From NCBI GenBank assembly GCA_022559845.1, contig CM040126.1, positions 125,154,886-125,218,885 of the forward strand: a stretch of 64,000 bases of DNA, in the 5' to 3' direction. This document shows positions 1 to 10,214 of this stretch, piece by piece. Each line of letters opens with the position of its first letter. The first letter of the stretch is position 1. The notes under the pieces are model-generated. The model was not told where the DNA came from and did no database searches. It was given only the letters and a program-made list of their open reading frames with translations. Made by a program: the position numbers and the translations under genes. This DNA is from Amorphophallus konjac (taxonomy: Eukaryota; Streptophyta; Magnoliopsida; Alismatales; Araceae).

Positions 1-330
1 AAATCACAACAGAAACTGCGGAAAGTAATGCACCTCGGGATGCGTACCTGTCTGGAGTATAACGGTCTATAGACCCTACGTCAGAAGATAATAACGGTCG
101 AAGACCAGACCGCCAGAAGTAATATAATGCAGAGCACCAGGACCGTCGGATGAGCCAGAGAGCCAAAAATAACCAGAAATAAAAGGGAAATCCGTGAAAA
201 GCCCGCACACAGGATCATGCGTATAACGGTCCCATACCCCTGCGTTAGAGTGGAGTAACGCAGGGATAGAGGGCCGTCAGAACACCCAGAGGACCAGAAA
301 TAAGATGAAGTAAGAAGGAGATCCGAGGAC
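1..330 (-). repeat. Palindrome cluster in the leader of N
   Basis: Non-coding leader beyond the primer site. It holds further AACGGTC...GACC units, for example around 60-75, 100-115 and 220-250. The arrangement (one cluster in U3, a second after the primer site) matches element B. No credible gene is present; 331-418 shows nothing besides the primer site. Confidence 0.5.
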
Positions 331-390
331 AATCAAACAAGCGAATGATGGCAGGTTTAAACAGAGATCAAGACACGACTGGCACAATTG

Positions 391-408
391 GTCCCACCGT
401 GATCGCCA
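391..408 (-). other. Primer-binding site of element N
   Basis: The minus strand reads TGGCGATCACGGTGGGAC, identical to the primer site after the left LTR of element B (46194-46211). It begins TGG, as expected for pairing with the CCA end of a tRNA. It resembles, without matching, the tRNA-Arg sites used by Ogre-type gypsy elements. Confidence 0.75.
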
Positions 409-1421
409 AAAAATTATCTGTTGATTTGTTTTGCTTCTCTTCTTCTTTTTATTTTATGTGCAATAAAGATGATAGGCAAAAATCAAAGACTCAATCAACC
501 CAAGGACATGCGAACCATGAACCTAGGCAACCAGAACAAGCTCTAAGATGGGCATGCTATCTCAATCATCAAACTAAACTAAGGGAATAAAGAAAAACAC
601 ACGCCAGGGCGTGGAGCAAAAGCAAATAAAAACACACCGCAAGGGTGGAGCAAGCAAAGAGGATAAGAGATATGAGATGGAGAGAAAACTAATGCCCAAT
701 ACCAAGAAAAAATGTGATCGCCACCAAAGTAGAAACAAGCCAAAGACTTGAAAATACCTTGGAAATAGGTGGATGAAGCACCCGCCCATGGGAGAGAGAA
801 AATCAGGGAAATCTGCAGATCAACGGAATGTTACAGCTGAAAGCCAACGCGTCACTGGGAAGTGACGGTCGCTCGATGAACCACTATATGAATCTGACGC
901 GCCTGCACAAGGCCGTCAAATAAACTGCAGTAATAGCTTGTGGATTCATTTAACTCCAACTCCTCCAGCCGGCCAGAAGACTTGGGCCTCGTGTGGTGAA
1001 CCTGTAAACCTGCCAAAGAACGTGAAAACACAAGAGAACAAACCCAGATTAGCCCTTTAAACAATATAGCATCAATTCTTCAATAAACTCAATAGCATGC
1101 AAAAGGAAAGGAAAGTACCGGGGAGGTTTTGGTTTTTTAACCCCTTTGGGCGTTTTAAAAAGATAGGAGGATGTTTAGATGATGAAAAACCAGGGAGAAC
1201 ATGGAAAAAAGAAGAGGGACAATGCTTTTGATGAAAAGGAGATGAGGAGGAACACAATATGTAATGATGAACTTTGAAAACCAATGGAACGAATACTCCC
1301 TTCACTGTGAAGCAGATGAACGTGAAAGACAATTCTCCTTGGTCAGATGTGACTCCAGAATGCGGCAGCACTTCGACGCGAACTCCAGATCTTCCTCTTT
1401 CGGGCCATGAAGTTAAGGGTG

Positions 1422-1430
1422 CTATTTATA
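1422..1430 (-). promoter_or_regulatory. TATA-like box in the LTR of N
   Basis: The minus strand reads TATAAATAG about 730 bases into the LTR. The position suits a U3/R boundary. It is the best TATA candidate in this LTR; no transcript start can be seen directly. Confidence 0.5.
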
Positions 1431-1609
1431 GACCCTCAAACTCTCCGGTCGAGCAGAGGATATTCCAGCAAGGTAAGAGGATAAATCTTAGCAAATCCTT
1501 GATGATAATATCACCAAGAGTCCATAGAAACAAACAGAAGGTTCTGAGGATCAAATTTGAAAGAGAAATCAACAATTCAAGCTCTTATCTCGACCACGGA
1601 GTAGCATAG

Positions 1610-1950
1610 AAAAGGCGTGAACTGCCAGGACTCTCGTTTGGATGTAACGGCTGGTCGATAGACCGCCACATGAAAATAACGCACCATGGAACGTCTGTTA
1701 CATTCAACCTTATCTCAAAAGAGATAAGATCAACGGGAAGAGATCAAACAAGTTGGACTCTCGAAGGAAAGTAACGGCCAAGGCTAGACGCGTTGGAATA
1801 AATAACGGCTGCACGACAGACCGTTAGATTCAATGGATAAGCAAGTGGATAAGCTTTAGAACAAAAGCCTTAAACTTTAGGACTCTTCAATAAGTAACGG
1901 CCCAGGGATCATGCGTTATATGGAAGTAACGCCTCCAGGGAGGATCGTTA
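1610..1950 (-). repeat. Cluster of short imperfect palindromes upstream of the N promoter
   Basis: Several units of the form TAACGGNC, a short loop, then GACCGNNA occur here. Examples lie near 1647-1668 (AACGGCTGG...GACCGCCA), 1805-1828 (AACGGC...GACCGTTA) and 1896-1920. The same theme recurs in the leader of N (1-330). Comparable clusters occur in B and C. Confidence 0.55.
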
Positions 1951-2156
1951 TTAACAATGAGGATAAAAAAAGGTGCAAAGCTTGCTAAGCTCATCAAATA
2001 AAAGGCCACAATAAACCACACACCAACCAAGGAGAAGACCCAAGAAACAGGCTTCAAACTGATCAAGGAGACTCGATGAAGAGCGAACAACTCGGAGCAT
2101 CATATGGATAAACAAGGAGATGACCCAACTTATTGGTCATAAAACGGGTGTCAACA

Positions 2157-2743
2157 CCGGGTTAGTCTTTTGTTGGCTATACCCGAGGTCAGTGTTGAGT
2201 CACGTCTAGTCGTGTGCGTCTATGTCTGTTGTCTGTCTAGATCTTTTCTAGGGCCTTTGCCTGGTTTCGTGGGCTTTTGCCTGTGGGCTAATGATTGGCT
2301 GACGGATCGGTAACTCCTAACTTTGTGAGATCAAGGTTCGCCCTTCTGTCGCTATTTGGAGTAGTTTAGGGAGCCGTGCTTCGCTCAGTAACCGTGTTCT
2401 CATTCTTCATGACTTTGCTTTTCCCTTTTCTTTTAACTATTTCTACTCCTCCCTTTACTGCTTTCCTTTACAGCTTTCTAGTTGTAGTTTAACTTTTCCT
2501 GCTTTACTACTACTACTGTTTTAGTTATTGTTCCATGTTACTGCGTGTTTTTTAGTGGGGATCCACGTGACCTCTACTGGGCCATTGACACGAGGCTTAC
2601 CCCTACTTTTTAGGTGTGGCGCTCTTCTTCCTTCGCGATTCCTTGTGTGCTGTATTCGTAATTGCCAGCGGTACCTACGTCGAGCTTCCGCGACCTCAGT
2701 GTATGTCTTTCTTTTTGTTGGACTATACTTATCTTTCCTTCGG
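2157..2743 (+). repeat. Left LTR of O, part 1
   Basis: Matches 22424-23015 of the right LTR closely, with scattered substitutions. It is cut on the left by N and on the right by G. Bases 2739-2743 (TTCGG) are one copy of the target-site duplication of G. Confidence 0.85.
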
Positions 2744-4661
2744 TGATGTGACAAACCCGTGGACCTAAACAAGCAAGCACAATTCGCAAGTCGAACGGGC
2801 CGATATCGACGGCCTACTCACCCAGCACTCACCCAAACCCGGGGGTAACTCGGTGATGCCGAGTCGAGGTTGTGTGGGCTGAACCCTTGCTAGTAGTGGG
2901 CCAGCAGGGCTAAGGGACTTCCCAAGGGTATGGAGGCCCAATTTAAAGGGGCCGACCGGGTGCCAATGGGCACGGGTCACACTCTCTCCCACGGCGGTCA
3001 CTCGAAGCAATGGGGCTTGAGGACCGGGCGCTCACTCTCACGGACCAACGGAGCTTATGAACTAATATTGAAGGAACATGGCATCCAACGGAGAGCAAGG
3101 GTAGAGAACTTACTCGACCGGTTTGAAGAAACCGATCAAGTTCGGAGATGAGGGCGAGCGGGGAAGCGTGGGTTCCCCACACGCCACGCCGGTGTAGCTT
3201 TGACATGTTCAAAGTTTTACATCACTACGCCCCATGCAAGGGGGGTTGAACTTGGGGAAGGGAAGCCAAAATTACATTCAAACACTGCCTCCCACAAGGA
3301 GGGGTTGTAAGCCAGCCATGCGGGAAGGGGAGAATCAATCTAGGAACTTAATGAAAGAAAATCAACGGTTCTGTCTGCCCACTGGAACAGGGGATAGGCG
3401 GTCGAAGTCGGCGCCGCTGCGGCCTCTCCTGAACTCCATTGTCAACAAAAATAGTTGGAGAACCTTCGTAGTTGACCCAGGATGACGTCCAATGTTTGGC
3501 GGAATTTCTGGAAGCCGGTGCTGTTCGGGGCAGAGGCGCAAACAGGGGCTCTGCTTGCTGGTTCTGGTAGCTTCTGCACCCCTACAGCTGAAGACGAGAC
3601 TACCACAAACCCTGCTCAACTCCGATTCAGGCTTGGCCATAGTCCCTGGATTCGTTGTCGAGTCCTCTTCGAATGGAAACCCACGGGGGTGCCGGAGGAG
3701 GTTGGAGTAGATAGAGACAGCCCGAACAGTGATCGGGTGTCTGTTAAGTCCCAGAGTGAACGGAACAGCGCACCTAGGGGAGAAAAATGAGAAATCACAG
3801 CTCCGATGACGAACGGGGTTCGCTTCTTGATACTGGAAGTAGACTCGGTGTAGAAACTCTCAGCCAAGGCCCGCCTTCAGAGCTTCAAGAAGTTGTCCGT
3901 GGGAGCCTCTACAACCGGCTTCAGGTTGACAGTTAGAGAGAAGAAGCGCAGTTTGGGGAGAACGGCTCCTCCATGCAGCCAAGAGATCAGAATGGGACGA
4001 GACCACCGCCGTTGCGAAGAGGACAGGGAGACGCTTCTGATGGTGCCACTTGGGCTTCCAAGGAAGCCAGGATGAAGTCGGGGTCGCCTCTGCAAGCTGC
4101 TGGTCCTCTACAGATCCTGAGCTGCGAACTGGCTAGCTAGGAGTAGCTCCAATGGCACAAGAGATGGGGGAGGGAGGTGGCTACTGGTGAAGGGAAGAGT
4201 AAGGGGAGAGGGGTGGAAAAATATTCAAATTTGGCCTAGGGAGGGGTGGGTTCAACCTTGGGAAGGTGGAAGCTGGCTTGGGAAGGGGAGGTGGATAGTT
4301 GGGAGTTGGATGGTAGAGCTAGGATTGGGTGGGGATCTCTTGGGGTTGGTGTGGAGTAAAGAGAGGGGTGTGGGGAGTTGGGGTAGCCTTAATGGAAGGG
4401 GGAGGAGAGAGAAAGTAGGTGGGGGTGAGGAGAGAGAGAAGGGGGCGAACCCCTTAGAGAGAGAGGGAGAGAGAGGGTATGGGAATGAGGTGGATTTCTC
4501 ACCCTAGGTTTCACACCTTCTTACATGGATTCTCTCCACTAAGATTTGAAATTTTTAACTCACAAAATGGTAATTTTCATTAAAAAACTAGGCCATGTCG
4601 GATGCTTCTGGGGCGAGGAGATGAGCTGTGAGTGTGGGCACGGGAGGTGATGTCCCCATCA
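2744..4661 (-). repeat. 3' LTR of G, with internal deletion
   Basis: About 1.92 kb. Aligns with the 5' LTR along its length but lacks roughly 265 bases near 4586 (equivalent to about 17084-17347), including the TATA-like box. The short ORFs inside it are not supported by any motif. A GA-rich stretch lies at about 4360-4480. Confidence 0.85.
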
Positions 4662-5240
4662 TACTCCCGGGGTGCGGATAACTCGACTCCGTCGAGTAAG
4701 AGTCCTTCCCTACTCGGAGGGTGTAGAAGTGGTACCGCCCACAAGTCTTCCGAACGAGACCGATCCATCCACCCAAGGAGATAGTGCTCATACACCTTGC
4801 TCCTGGTGGTAGTGACCTGTTCATCCAATATTCGCTCAATTCGCTCACGCTGGGCTCTCCTAGCTATAGGACTCTTCTCACGGGTGGGTGCTCTCTCAAT
4901 GAGGGGTGTGGGCTCAATATCCTCACTGGGTACCACCGTGGGACCCTTATATGGCACTAGGTCGGCCACGTTGAATGTGGGGCTCACTCCGTAGTCCTCG
5001 GGAAGATATAACTCATAGGCATTAGTGCCAATGCACCTCAGAACCTGGAAGGTACCAGCCCCACAAGGCCTAAATTTGGAGATGGCTCCCAGGGAGAGCC
5101 TCTCCGTCCTCACCATCACAAAGTCACCAACGTGAAATTCTTGGTGACGCCGAGGGGAGTCAGGCTGCCTTTTATAAATCTCATTTTCCTTGCAGATGTG
5201 CTTGCGAAGGTTTTCATGCTATTTTGTGAATGCGGACATT
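4662..5240 (-). pseudogene. Integrase C-terminal domain and chromodomain, 3' end of the G coding region
   Basis: The minus strand reads through the chromovirus integrase tail: an H-VGDFVMVR-type strand (from about 5135), then RCIGTNAYELYLP and FNVADLVPYKG near 4970-5040. About 40 residues later comes a chromodomain-like stretch (IERILDEQV then YEHYLLGW, about 4745-4840). The frame then passes into the 3' LTR, ending at 4580. The zinc-binding HHCC region and DDE core that should precede it are absent, so the protein cannot be a working integrase. In the family the chromodomain reads histone marks and guides insertion. The canonical aromatic residues are only partly kept. Confidence 0.75.
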
Positions 5241-5741
5241 CTAGAGGGAGATAGGTGGACCTGGGCAACCAAAAGTTGACCAATCATGCTTTGACACCAA
5301 GAAGACTTTGATGGAATGGGTAGGACCGGGGCATCTATAGGTGATCCGGTCATGCATGGGGGTGACAAATGTCGGGGGACCTGGACATCCATGAATACTC
5401 CTATCATGCATGCGACCCATGATGAATGAAGGAGGACCATTACACCGGAATATGACCACTCTTGTTTCCTTTCTTGACAAGTGGGTGATGTGAATGAATG
5501 GACCCAACATAGTGTTAATGACAAGTGGTGTGGTAAGCCTAGACACATGCATGCTTATCCCAAACGTGACTTCCGTGTGCATAAATGCGAGATGACCTTT
5601 GAACTTCCATGTGAGAGGGTCAAAGGGATCTTGGAAGGTGGATATGGGGTGAGGCATTTCCTCGATCTCTAGGTGGGTGTTGCCTAAGGTCACTGTTCCT
5701 TTGGTGTAACCTGGGTCATGGATGAGGTGGGTTTGGCCCAA
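5241..5741 (-). CDS. ORF with GCPGPP repeats in G, unit 1 copy
   Basis: 166 codons, overlapping the end of the preceding ORF in another frame. The C-terminal half contains four spaced blocks of the type GC(N/P)GPP or CPGPT, each followed by about 10-16 residues ending near HD. It stops just before the integrase tail, whereas in unit 2 the same frame runs on into the tail, so a small frame change has occurred. Function unknown; the repeats resemble no retroelement domain I know. Confidence 0.4.
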   Translation of the reverse strand: MGQTHLIHDPGYTKGTVTLGNTHLEIEEMPHPISTFQDPFDPLTWKFKGHLAFMHTEVTFGISMHVSRLTTPLVINTMLGPFIHITHLSRKETRVVIFRCNGPPSFIMGRMHDRSIHGCPGPPTFVTPMHDRITYRCPGPTHSIKVFLVSKHDWSTFGCPGPPISL

Positions 5742-6391
5742 TATGGTGGGTGTGGGTAGGAAAGGGTGGGTGGTGCGTAAGATGGTTGGGCCACATGGGT
5801 ATAGGAAGGGGTCAAAGGGATCGTGAAAGGGCTACTTAGAGAGAGGAACTCCACTTCCTCAAAGCCCAAAAAATATGGGTCATCCTCCTCCAAGATAATT
5901 GGGCCATGGTAGTTAGTGGGTTGGCCGATCAAAGCACTTGGGATCTCAATGCCAGGAGAGTGGACAGAGATGGGTTCTTCCACCATAGGGAGAAGAAAAA
6001 TGAGGTCGCTAGTGTAGCAACCAATGGTGCAGACTGAGGTGATAGACCCATCACAGGGGTGGATGAGACTAAGGTTTGTTGGGTGGGCCGTCCCTAGGGT
6101 CAACAAGCAAGTCAACTCTAGCTGCCATTCTAGGCCTCTGAGAAGGTCATCTAAACCCTCTACCTCATAGTAGGATTGGATTGTTGTGTGAGTGGTGTGG
6201 ATGGGCACTAGAGGGAGGTCTCGCTCCATGGGTAGATAGGTATGGGCCATGATATCTCTAATCGAGCTCTCCCTTAGCCCCCGAACAAGGGGTTCTTCTA
6301 AGATGAATTCGGCCTTATCTAGAGAGGGCGGTGTAGGGTGAAGATCCTTGTGCGAGGCTTCCCCTTCAATTTGGACATGGGTGCCCTCCAT
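5690..6391 (-). CDS. ORF of unknown function in G, unit 1 copy
   Basis: 233 codons on the minus strand, starting at a methionine in CATGGAGGG context. The protein is rich in Pro, His, Leu and Glu, with acidic patches (LEEDDPYFLGFEEVEFL near residues 165-180) and a Pro/Tyr/His-rich C-terminus. No Gag, zinc knuckle, protease or RT motif is visible and I do not recognise the family. The equivalent frame at 7272-8198 conserves most residues despite synonymous and other changes, which suggests it was once a real coding region. It occupies the place of gag-pol. Confidence 0.45.
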   Translation of the reverse strand: MEGTHVQIEGEASHKDLHPTPPSLDKAEFILEEPLVRGLRESSIRDIMAHTYLPMERDLPLVPIHTTHTTIQSYYEVEGLDDLLRGLEWQLELTCLLTLGTAHPTNLSLIHPCDGSITSVCTIGCYTSDLIFLLPMVEEPISVHSPGIEIPSALIGQPTNYHGPIILEEDDPYFLGFEEVEFLSLSSPFTIPLTPSYTHVAQPSYAPPTLSYPHPPYWAKPTSSMTQVTPKEQ

Positions 6392-6442
6392 GGAGGGGAA
6401 AGGAAAGCCAAAATTTGGAGAGCTCTTGTTGACCCTATTCTA

Positions 6443-6736
6443 ATGGATTCTCTCCACTAAAGAAACTTGAATTTTGGAACTCAAAATATGGCAATTCCAT
6501 TGACTTCAAATGGGGGGGAATGGGGTCCTATATATAGGCAACCCACATTTTACAAAAAGTCCCAGACTCTTGCTACAATGACAAATAACCAAGGGGGTAG
6601 GGGGCACCCCTGGGCCTAGCCCAATGAATTAGGCCCATTAACTAATCTAATCATCCCTATGACACTTAACTTAGGTAGATGACTCATTAACCTAAGTATT
6701 GGACTCAAATAAAAGGAAAATTACAATGATATGACT
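6443..6736 (-). repeat. Fragment of the G LTR between the two duplication units
   Basis: Matches about 17031-17318 of the 5' LTR, including the CCTATATATAGG segment and the AATGACAAATAACCAAGGGG block. A piece of LTR inside the coding region points to template switching or ectopic recombination during formation of this copy. Confidence 0.8.
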
Positions 6737-7247
6737 CAACTTTGGAGATGGCTCCCGAGGAGAGCCTCTCCGTCCTCACCATCACAAAGTCACCCACATG
6801 AAATTCTTGGTGATGCCGATGGGAGTCAGCCTGCCTTTTATAAATCTCATTTTTCTTGCTGATGTGCTTGTGAAGGTTTTCATGCAATTTTGTGAATGCA
6901 GACATTCTAAGGGTGATGGGTGGACCTGGGCAACCAAAATTAGACCAATCATGCTTTGACGCCAAGAAGACTTTAATGGAATGGGGAGGACCGGGGCATC
7001 CATAGGTGATCCGGTCATGCATGGGGGTGACAAATGCCGGGGGACCCGAACATCCATGAATACTCCTATCATGCCTACGACCCATGATGAATGAAGGAGG
7101 ACCATTACACCCGAATATGGACCACTCTTGTTTCCTTCTTGACATGTGGGTGATGTGAATGAATGGACCCAACATAGTGTTAATGACAAGTGGTGTGGTA
7201 AGCCTAGACACATGCATGCTTATCCCAAAGGTGACTTCTGTGTGCAT
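6705..7247 (-). CDS. ORF joining GCPGPP repeats to the start of the integrase C-terminal domain, unit 2 copy
   Basis: 180 codons. After an N-terminal stretch of about 45 residues come four blocks with the core GCxGPP, spaced about 17-22 residues, then a segment like the integrase linker (SAFTKLHENLHKHI, then VGDFVMVRTERL). It ends inside the LTR fragment. This frame shows that the repeat ORF was fused in frame to the integrase tail. Function of the repeat part is unknown. Confidence 0.45.
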   Translation of the reverse strand: MHTEVTFGISMHVSRLTTPLVINTMLGPFIHITHMSRRKQEWSIFGCNGPPSFIMGRRHDRSIHGCSGPPAFVTPMHDRITYGCPGPPHSIKVFLASKHDWSNFGCPGPPITLRMSAFTKLHENLHKHISKKNEIYKRQADSHRHHQEFHVGDFVMVRTERLSSGAISKVESYHCNFPFI

Positions 7248-8069
7248 AAATGTGGGGCGACCTTTGAACTTTCATGTGAGAGGGTCGAAGGGATCTAGGA
7301 AGGTGGATATGGGGTGGGGCATTTCCTTGATCTCTAGGTGGGTGTTGCCTAAGGTCATGGTTCCTTTGGTGTAACTTGGGTCATGGATGAGGTGGGTTTG
7401 GCCGAATATGGTGGGTGAGGATAGGAAAGGGTGGGTGGTGGGTAAGATGGTTGGGCCACATGGGTATAGGAAGGGGTCAAAGGGATCGTGGAAAGGGATA
7501 CCTCGAGAGAGGAACTCCACATCCTCAAAGCCCAAAAAATATGGGTCATCCTCCTCCAAGCTAATTGGGCCATGGTCGTTAGTGGGTTGGCCGATCAAAG
7601 CACTTGGGATCTCAATGGTAGGGGAGTGGACCGAGATGGGTTCTTCCACCATAGGGAGAAGGAAAAAGAGGTCGCTAGTGTAGCAACCAATGGTGCAGAC
7701 AGAGGTGATAGACCCATCACAGGGGTGGTTGAGACTAAGGTTTGTTGGGTGGGCCGTCCCTGGGGTCAACAAGCAAGTCAACTCTAGGTGCCATTCTAGG
7801 CCTTTGAGAAGGTCATCTAAACCCTCTACCTTGTAGTAGGATTGGATCGTTGTGTGAGTGGTGTGGATGGGCACTAGAGGGAGGTATCACTCCTTGGGTA
7901 GATAGGTATGGGCCATGATTTCTCTAATCGAGCTCTCCCTTAGCCACCTAACAAGGGGTTCTTCTAAGATGAGTTCGGCCTTATCTAGAGAGAGTGGTGT
8001 AGGGTGAAGATCCTTGTGCAAGGCTTCCTCTTCAATTTGGACATGGGTGCCCTCCATGGAGGGGAAAGG
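6736..8069 (-). repeat. Internal duplication unit 2 of G
   Basis: Second copy of the 1.33-kb unit, in the same orientation as unit 1. Here the integrase tail stops after the first strand (VGDFVMVR...) because the reading frame enters the LTR fragment at 6736. Only unit 1 continues into the chromodomain. Confidence 0.85.
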
Positions 8070-8198
8070 ATCCGGAGGGGCATTTGTCTCCATGTGGCAA
8101 AGTGGGTGGGCTACTTCTTCTAAAGCTAATGGGGTGGGAAGGTTTTTTGAGGTGGGGTGATGATAGCCGGTGTGTGGTGCACCCGGGGTGGTGAACAA
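7272..8198 (-). pseudogene. ORF of unknown function in G, unit 2 copy, one internal stop
   Basis: Two stretches in the same frame (8198-7887 and 7874-7272) separated by a stop codon. The unit 1 copy reads through at this point. Sequence and composition match 5690-6391, with about 40 extra N-terminal residues rich in Pro and His. No known domain. Confidence 0.45.
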
Positions 8199-8580
8199 GG
8201 GCGGGACTCCGGCGGATGGGACAGTACAAGGTTTTTGAATTTAAAGGCTCCTGGAAGGTGTGGCGGATGCACTAGGCAAGTCCGACGTGTCGGGTCGATG
8301 TCGGCATTCCTTTCATCTAACCATTTCTCACCTAGGATTATACATGGACCCGCCAATGCTCCTACTTGACACCAAGCCCCATCAAAATACTTAGTCTTCT
8401 CGAACCATCTATGGAATTCAACAAAGACTTGGTCCCCATTGTGAATAATTTGTCCGGTCTTAGAAAGAGAGGCAACGATATCGGAGGATACCCAATTATC
8501 GACTCTAAGTTAATGAAATCAATTTCCGTGGGCTCTCCATTATGTAGGTATGCATGGGATATGATTGGGAGAGGGACCAT
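8126..8580 (-). pseudogene. Broken ORF just downstream of the G primer site
   Basis: Two overlapping minus-strand frames (8580-8362 and about 8530-8126) that look like one frame split by a frameshift near 8515. The downstream part has Trp- and Cys-rich stretches (FHRWFEKTKYFDGAWC, GPCIILGEKW) of normal protein composition. The position is that of a first ORF or Gag, but I see no Gag homology. It may be a captured or highly diverged sequence. Confidence 0.35.
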
Positions 8581-8695
8581 TTGACCCTTGACTCAATGAT
8601 GACAATGGTGGGTGGACAATGCAAGGGTCGGACCGATGATGACTCCAATGCAAGCGTGCCCTAGGAGTTGACTTGTAGAGACAAGTCAATGACTT

Positions 8696-8707
8696 GCTTT
8701 GATACCA
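8696..8707 (-). other. Primer-binding site of G
   Basis: The minus strand reads TGGTATCAAAGC, one mismatch from the initiator-Met-tRNA primer site. It is two bases from the LTR end and fixes the minus orientation of G. Confidence 0.8.
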
Positions 8708-8709
8708 AT

Positions 8710-10214
8710 TGATGTGACACACTCTTGGACCTAAACAAGCAAGCACAATTCGTAAGTCGAACGGGCTGATATCTACGGCCTACTCACCCGGCACTCACCC
8801 AAACCCGGGGGTAACTCGGCGATGCCGAGTCGAGGTTGTGTGGGCTGAACCCTTGCTAGTAGTGGGCCAGTAGGGCTAAGGGACTTCCCAAGGGTATGGA
8901 GTCCCAATTCAAATGGGCCGATCGGGTGCCAATGGGCACGGGTCACACTCTCCCCCACGGCGGTCACTCGAAGCAATGGGGCTTAAGGACCGGGCACTCA
9001 CTCTCACGGACCAGCAGAGCTTATGAACTAATATTGAAGGAACATGGCATCCAAAGGAGAGCAAGGTTAGAGAACTTACTTGACCGGTTTGAAGAAATCG
9101 ATCCCGTTCGGAGACGAGGGCGAGCGGGGAAGCGTGGGTTCCCCACACGCCATGCCGATGTAGCTTCGACCTGTTCAAGGTTTTACATCACTACGCCCCA
9201 TGCAAATGGGGTTGAACTTTGGGAAGGGAAGCCAAAATTATATTCAAACACTACCTCCCACAGGGAGGGGCTGTAAGCCGGCCAGGCGGGAAGGGGAGAA
9301 TCAATCTAGGAACTTAATGAAAGAAAATCAACGGTTCTGTCCGCCCTCTGGAACAGGGGATAGGCAGCTAAAGTCGGCGCCGCTACGGCCTTTCCCGAAC
9401 TCCGTTGTCAACGAAAGTAGTTGGAGAACCTTCGTAGTTGACCCGGAAAGACGTCCAATTTTTTAGGGAATCTCTGAAAGGCGATGTTGGTCGGGGCAGA
9501 GGCGCAAACAGGGGCTCTGCTTGCTGGTTCTGGTAGCTTTTACACCCCTACAGCTGTAAGATGAGGCTACCACATATGCTCCTTAGCTCCGATTCAGGCT
9601 TGGCCGGAGTCTCTAGATTCGTTGTCGAGTCCTATTTTTACAAAGACCCATGAGGGTGCCATAGGAGGCCGGAGTAGACAAGGACAGCCCGAACAGTGAT
9701 CGGGTGTCGGTTCAGTCCCAGAGTGGACAGAACAGCGTACCTGGGGGAGAAAAATAAGAAATCACAGCTCCGGATGACGAACGGGGTTCTGCTTCTTGAG
9801 ATTGGAAGTACACTCGGTGTTGAAACTCTCAGCCAAAGCCCGCCTTCAGAGCTTCAGGAAGTTGGCCGTGGGAGCCTCTGCAACCGGCTTCAGGTTGATA
9901 GTCATGAAGAAGAAGCGCAGTTTGGGGAGAACGGCTCCTCCGGGCAGTCACGAGCTCAGAATGGGACGAGACCACCACCGTTGCGAAGAGGACAGGGAGA
10001 CACTTCCGACGGTACCACTTGAGCCTCCAGGGATGTCGGGATGAAGTCAGGGTCGCCTTTGCAAGCTACTGGTCCTCTGCAGATCCTGACCTGCTAACTG
10101 GCTAGCTGGGAGTAGCTCCAATGGCACAAGAGATAGGGGATGGAGGTGGCTAATGGTGAAGGGAAGGGGAAGGTAAGAGAGGTGGGAAAATATTCAAATT
10201 TGGCGTAGGGAGGG
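8710..10214 (-). repeat. 5' LTR of G, part 1
   Basis: Matches 2744-4250 of the 3' LTR. It is interrupted after GAGGG (10210-10214), the left target-site copy of element T. Confidence 0.9.

Larger units (their letters stand above)
1..2156 (-). mobile_element. Element N: 5' end of a minus-strand LTR retrotransposon, cut by the left window edge
   Basis: Read on the minus strand, the element starts at 2156 with TGTTGACACCCG. Its LTR runs to about 419 and is followed by a primer-binding site and a leader that leaves the window. It sits in the left LTR of element O: O sequence resumes at 2157 (CCGGGTTAGTC) and matches the uninterrupted right LTR from about 22424. The second LTR and the left target-site copy are outside the window, so the insertion cannot be closed. 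No Gag or Pol is visible in the part present. The primer site is the one used by element B, so N and B probably belong to one lineage. Confidence 0.75.
419..2156 (-). repeat. 5' LTR of element N
   Basis: About 1.74 kb, bounded on the minus strand by TGTTGACACC at 2156 and CAAATCAACA at 419, giving the usual TG...CA ends. The right end is fixed by resumption of O sequence. The left end is inferred from the primer site lying 10 bases further on. The LTR contains a TATA-like box and a cluster of short palindromes. ORFs inside it are short and unlike any family I know. Confidence 0.7.
5074..6407 (-). repeat. Internal duplication unit 1 of G
   Basis: Direct repeat of 6736-8069, about 1.33 kb with a few percent difference by eye. 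Both copies run from the TTTGGAGATGGCTCCC segment of the integrase tail to CCTCCATGGAGGGGAAAGGA. They are separated by about 330 bases that contain an LTR fragment. Confidence 0.85.

Noticed and set aside
1..2156. N as a solo LTR
   Set aside because: A primer site identical to that of B follows the LTR at 391-408 and leader sequence continues, so internal sequence is present.
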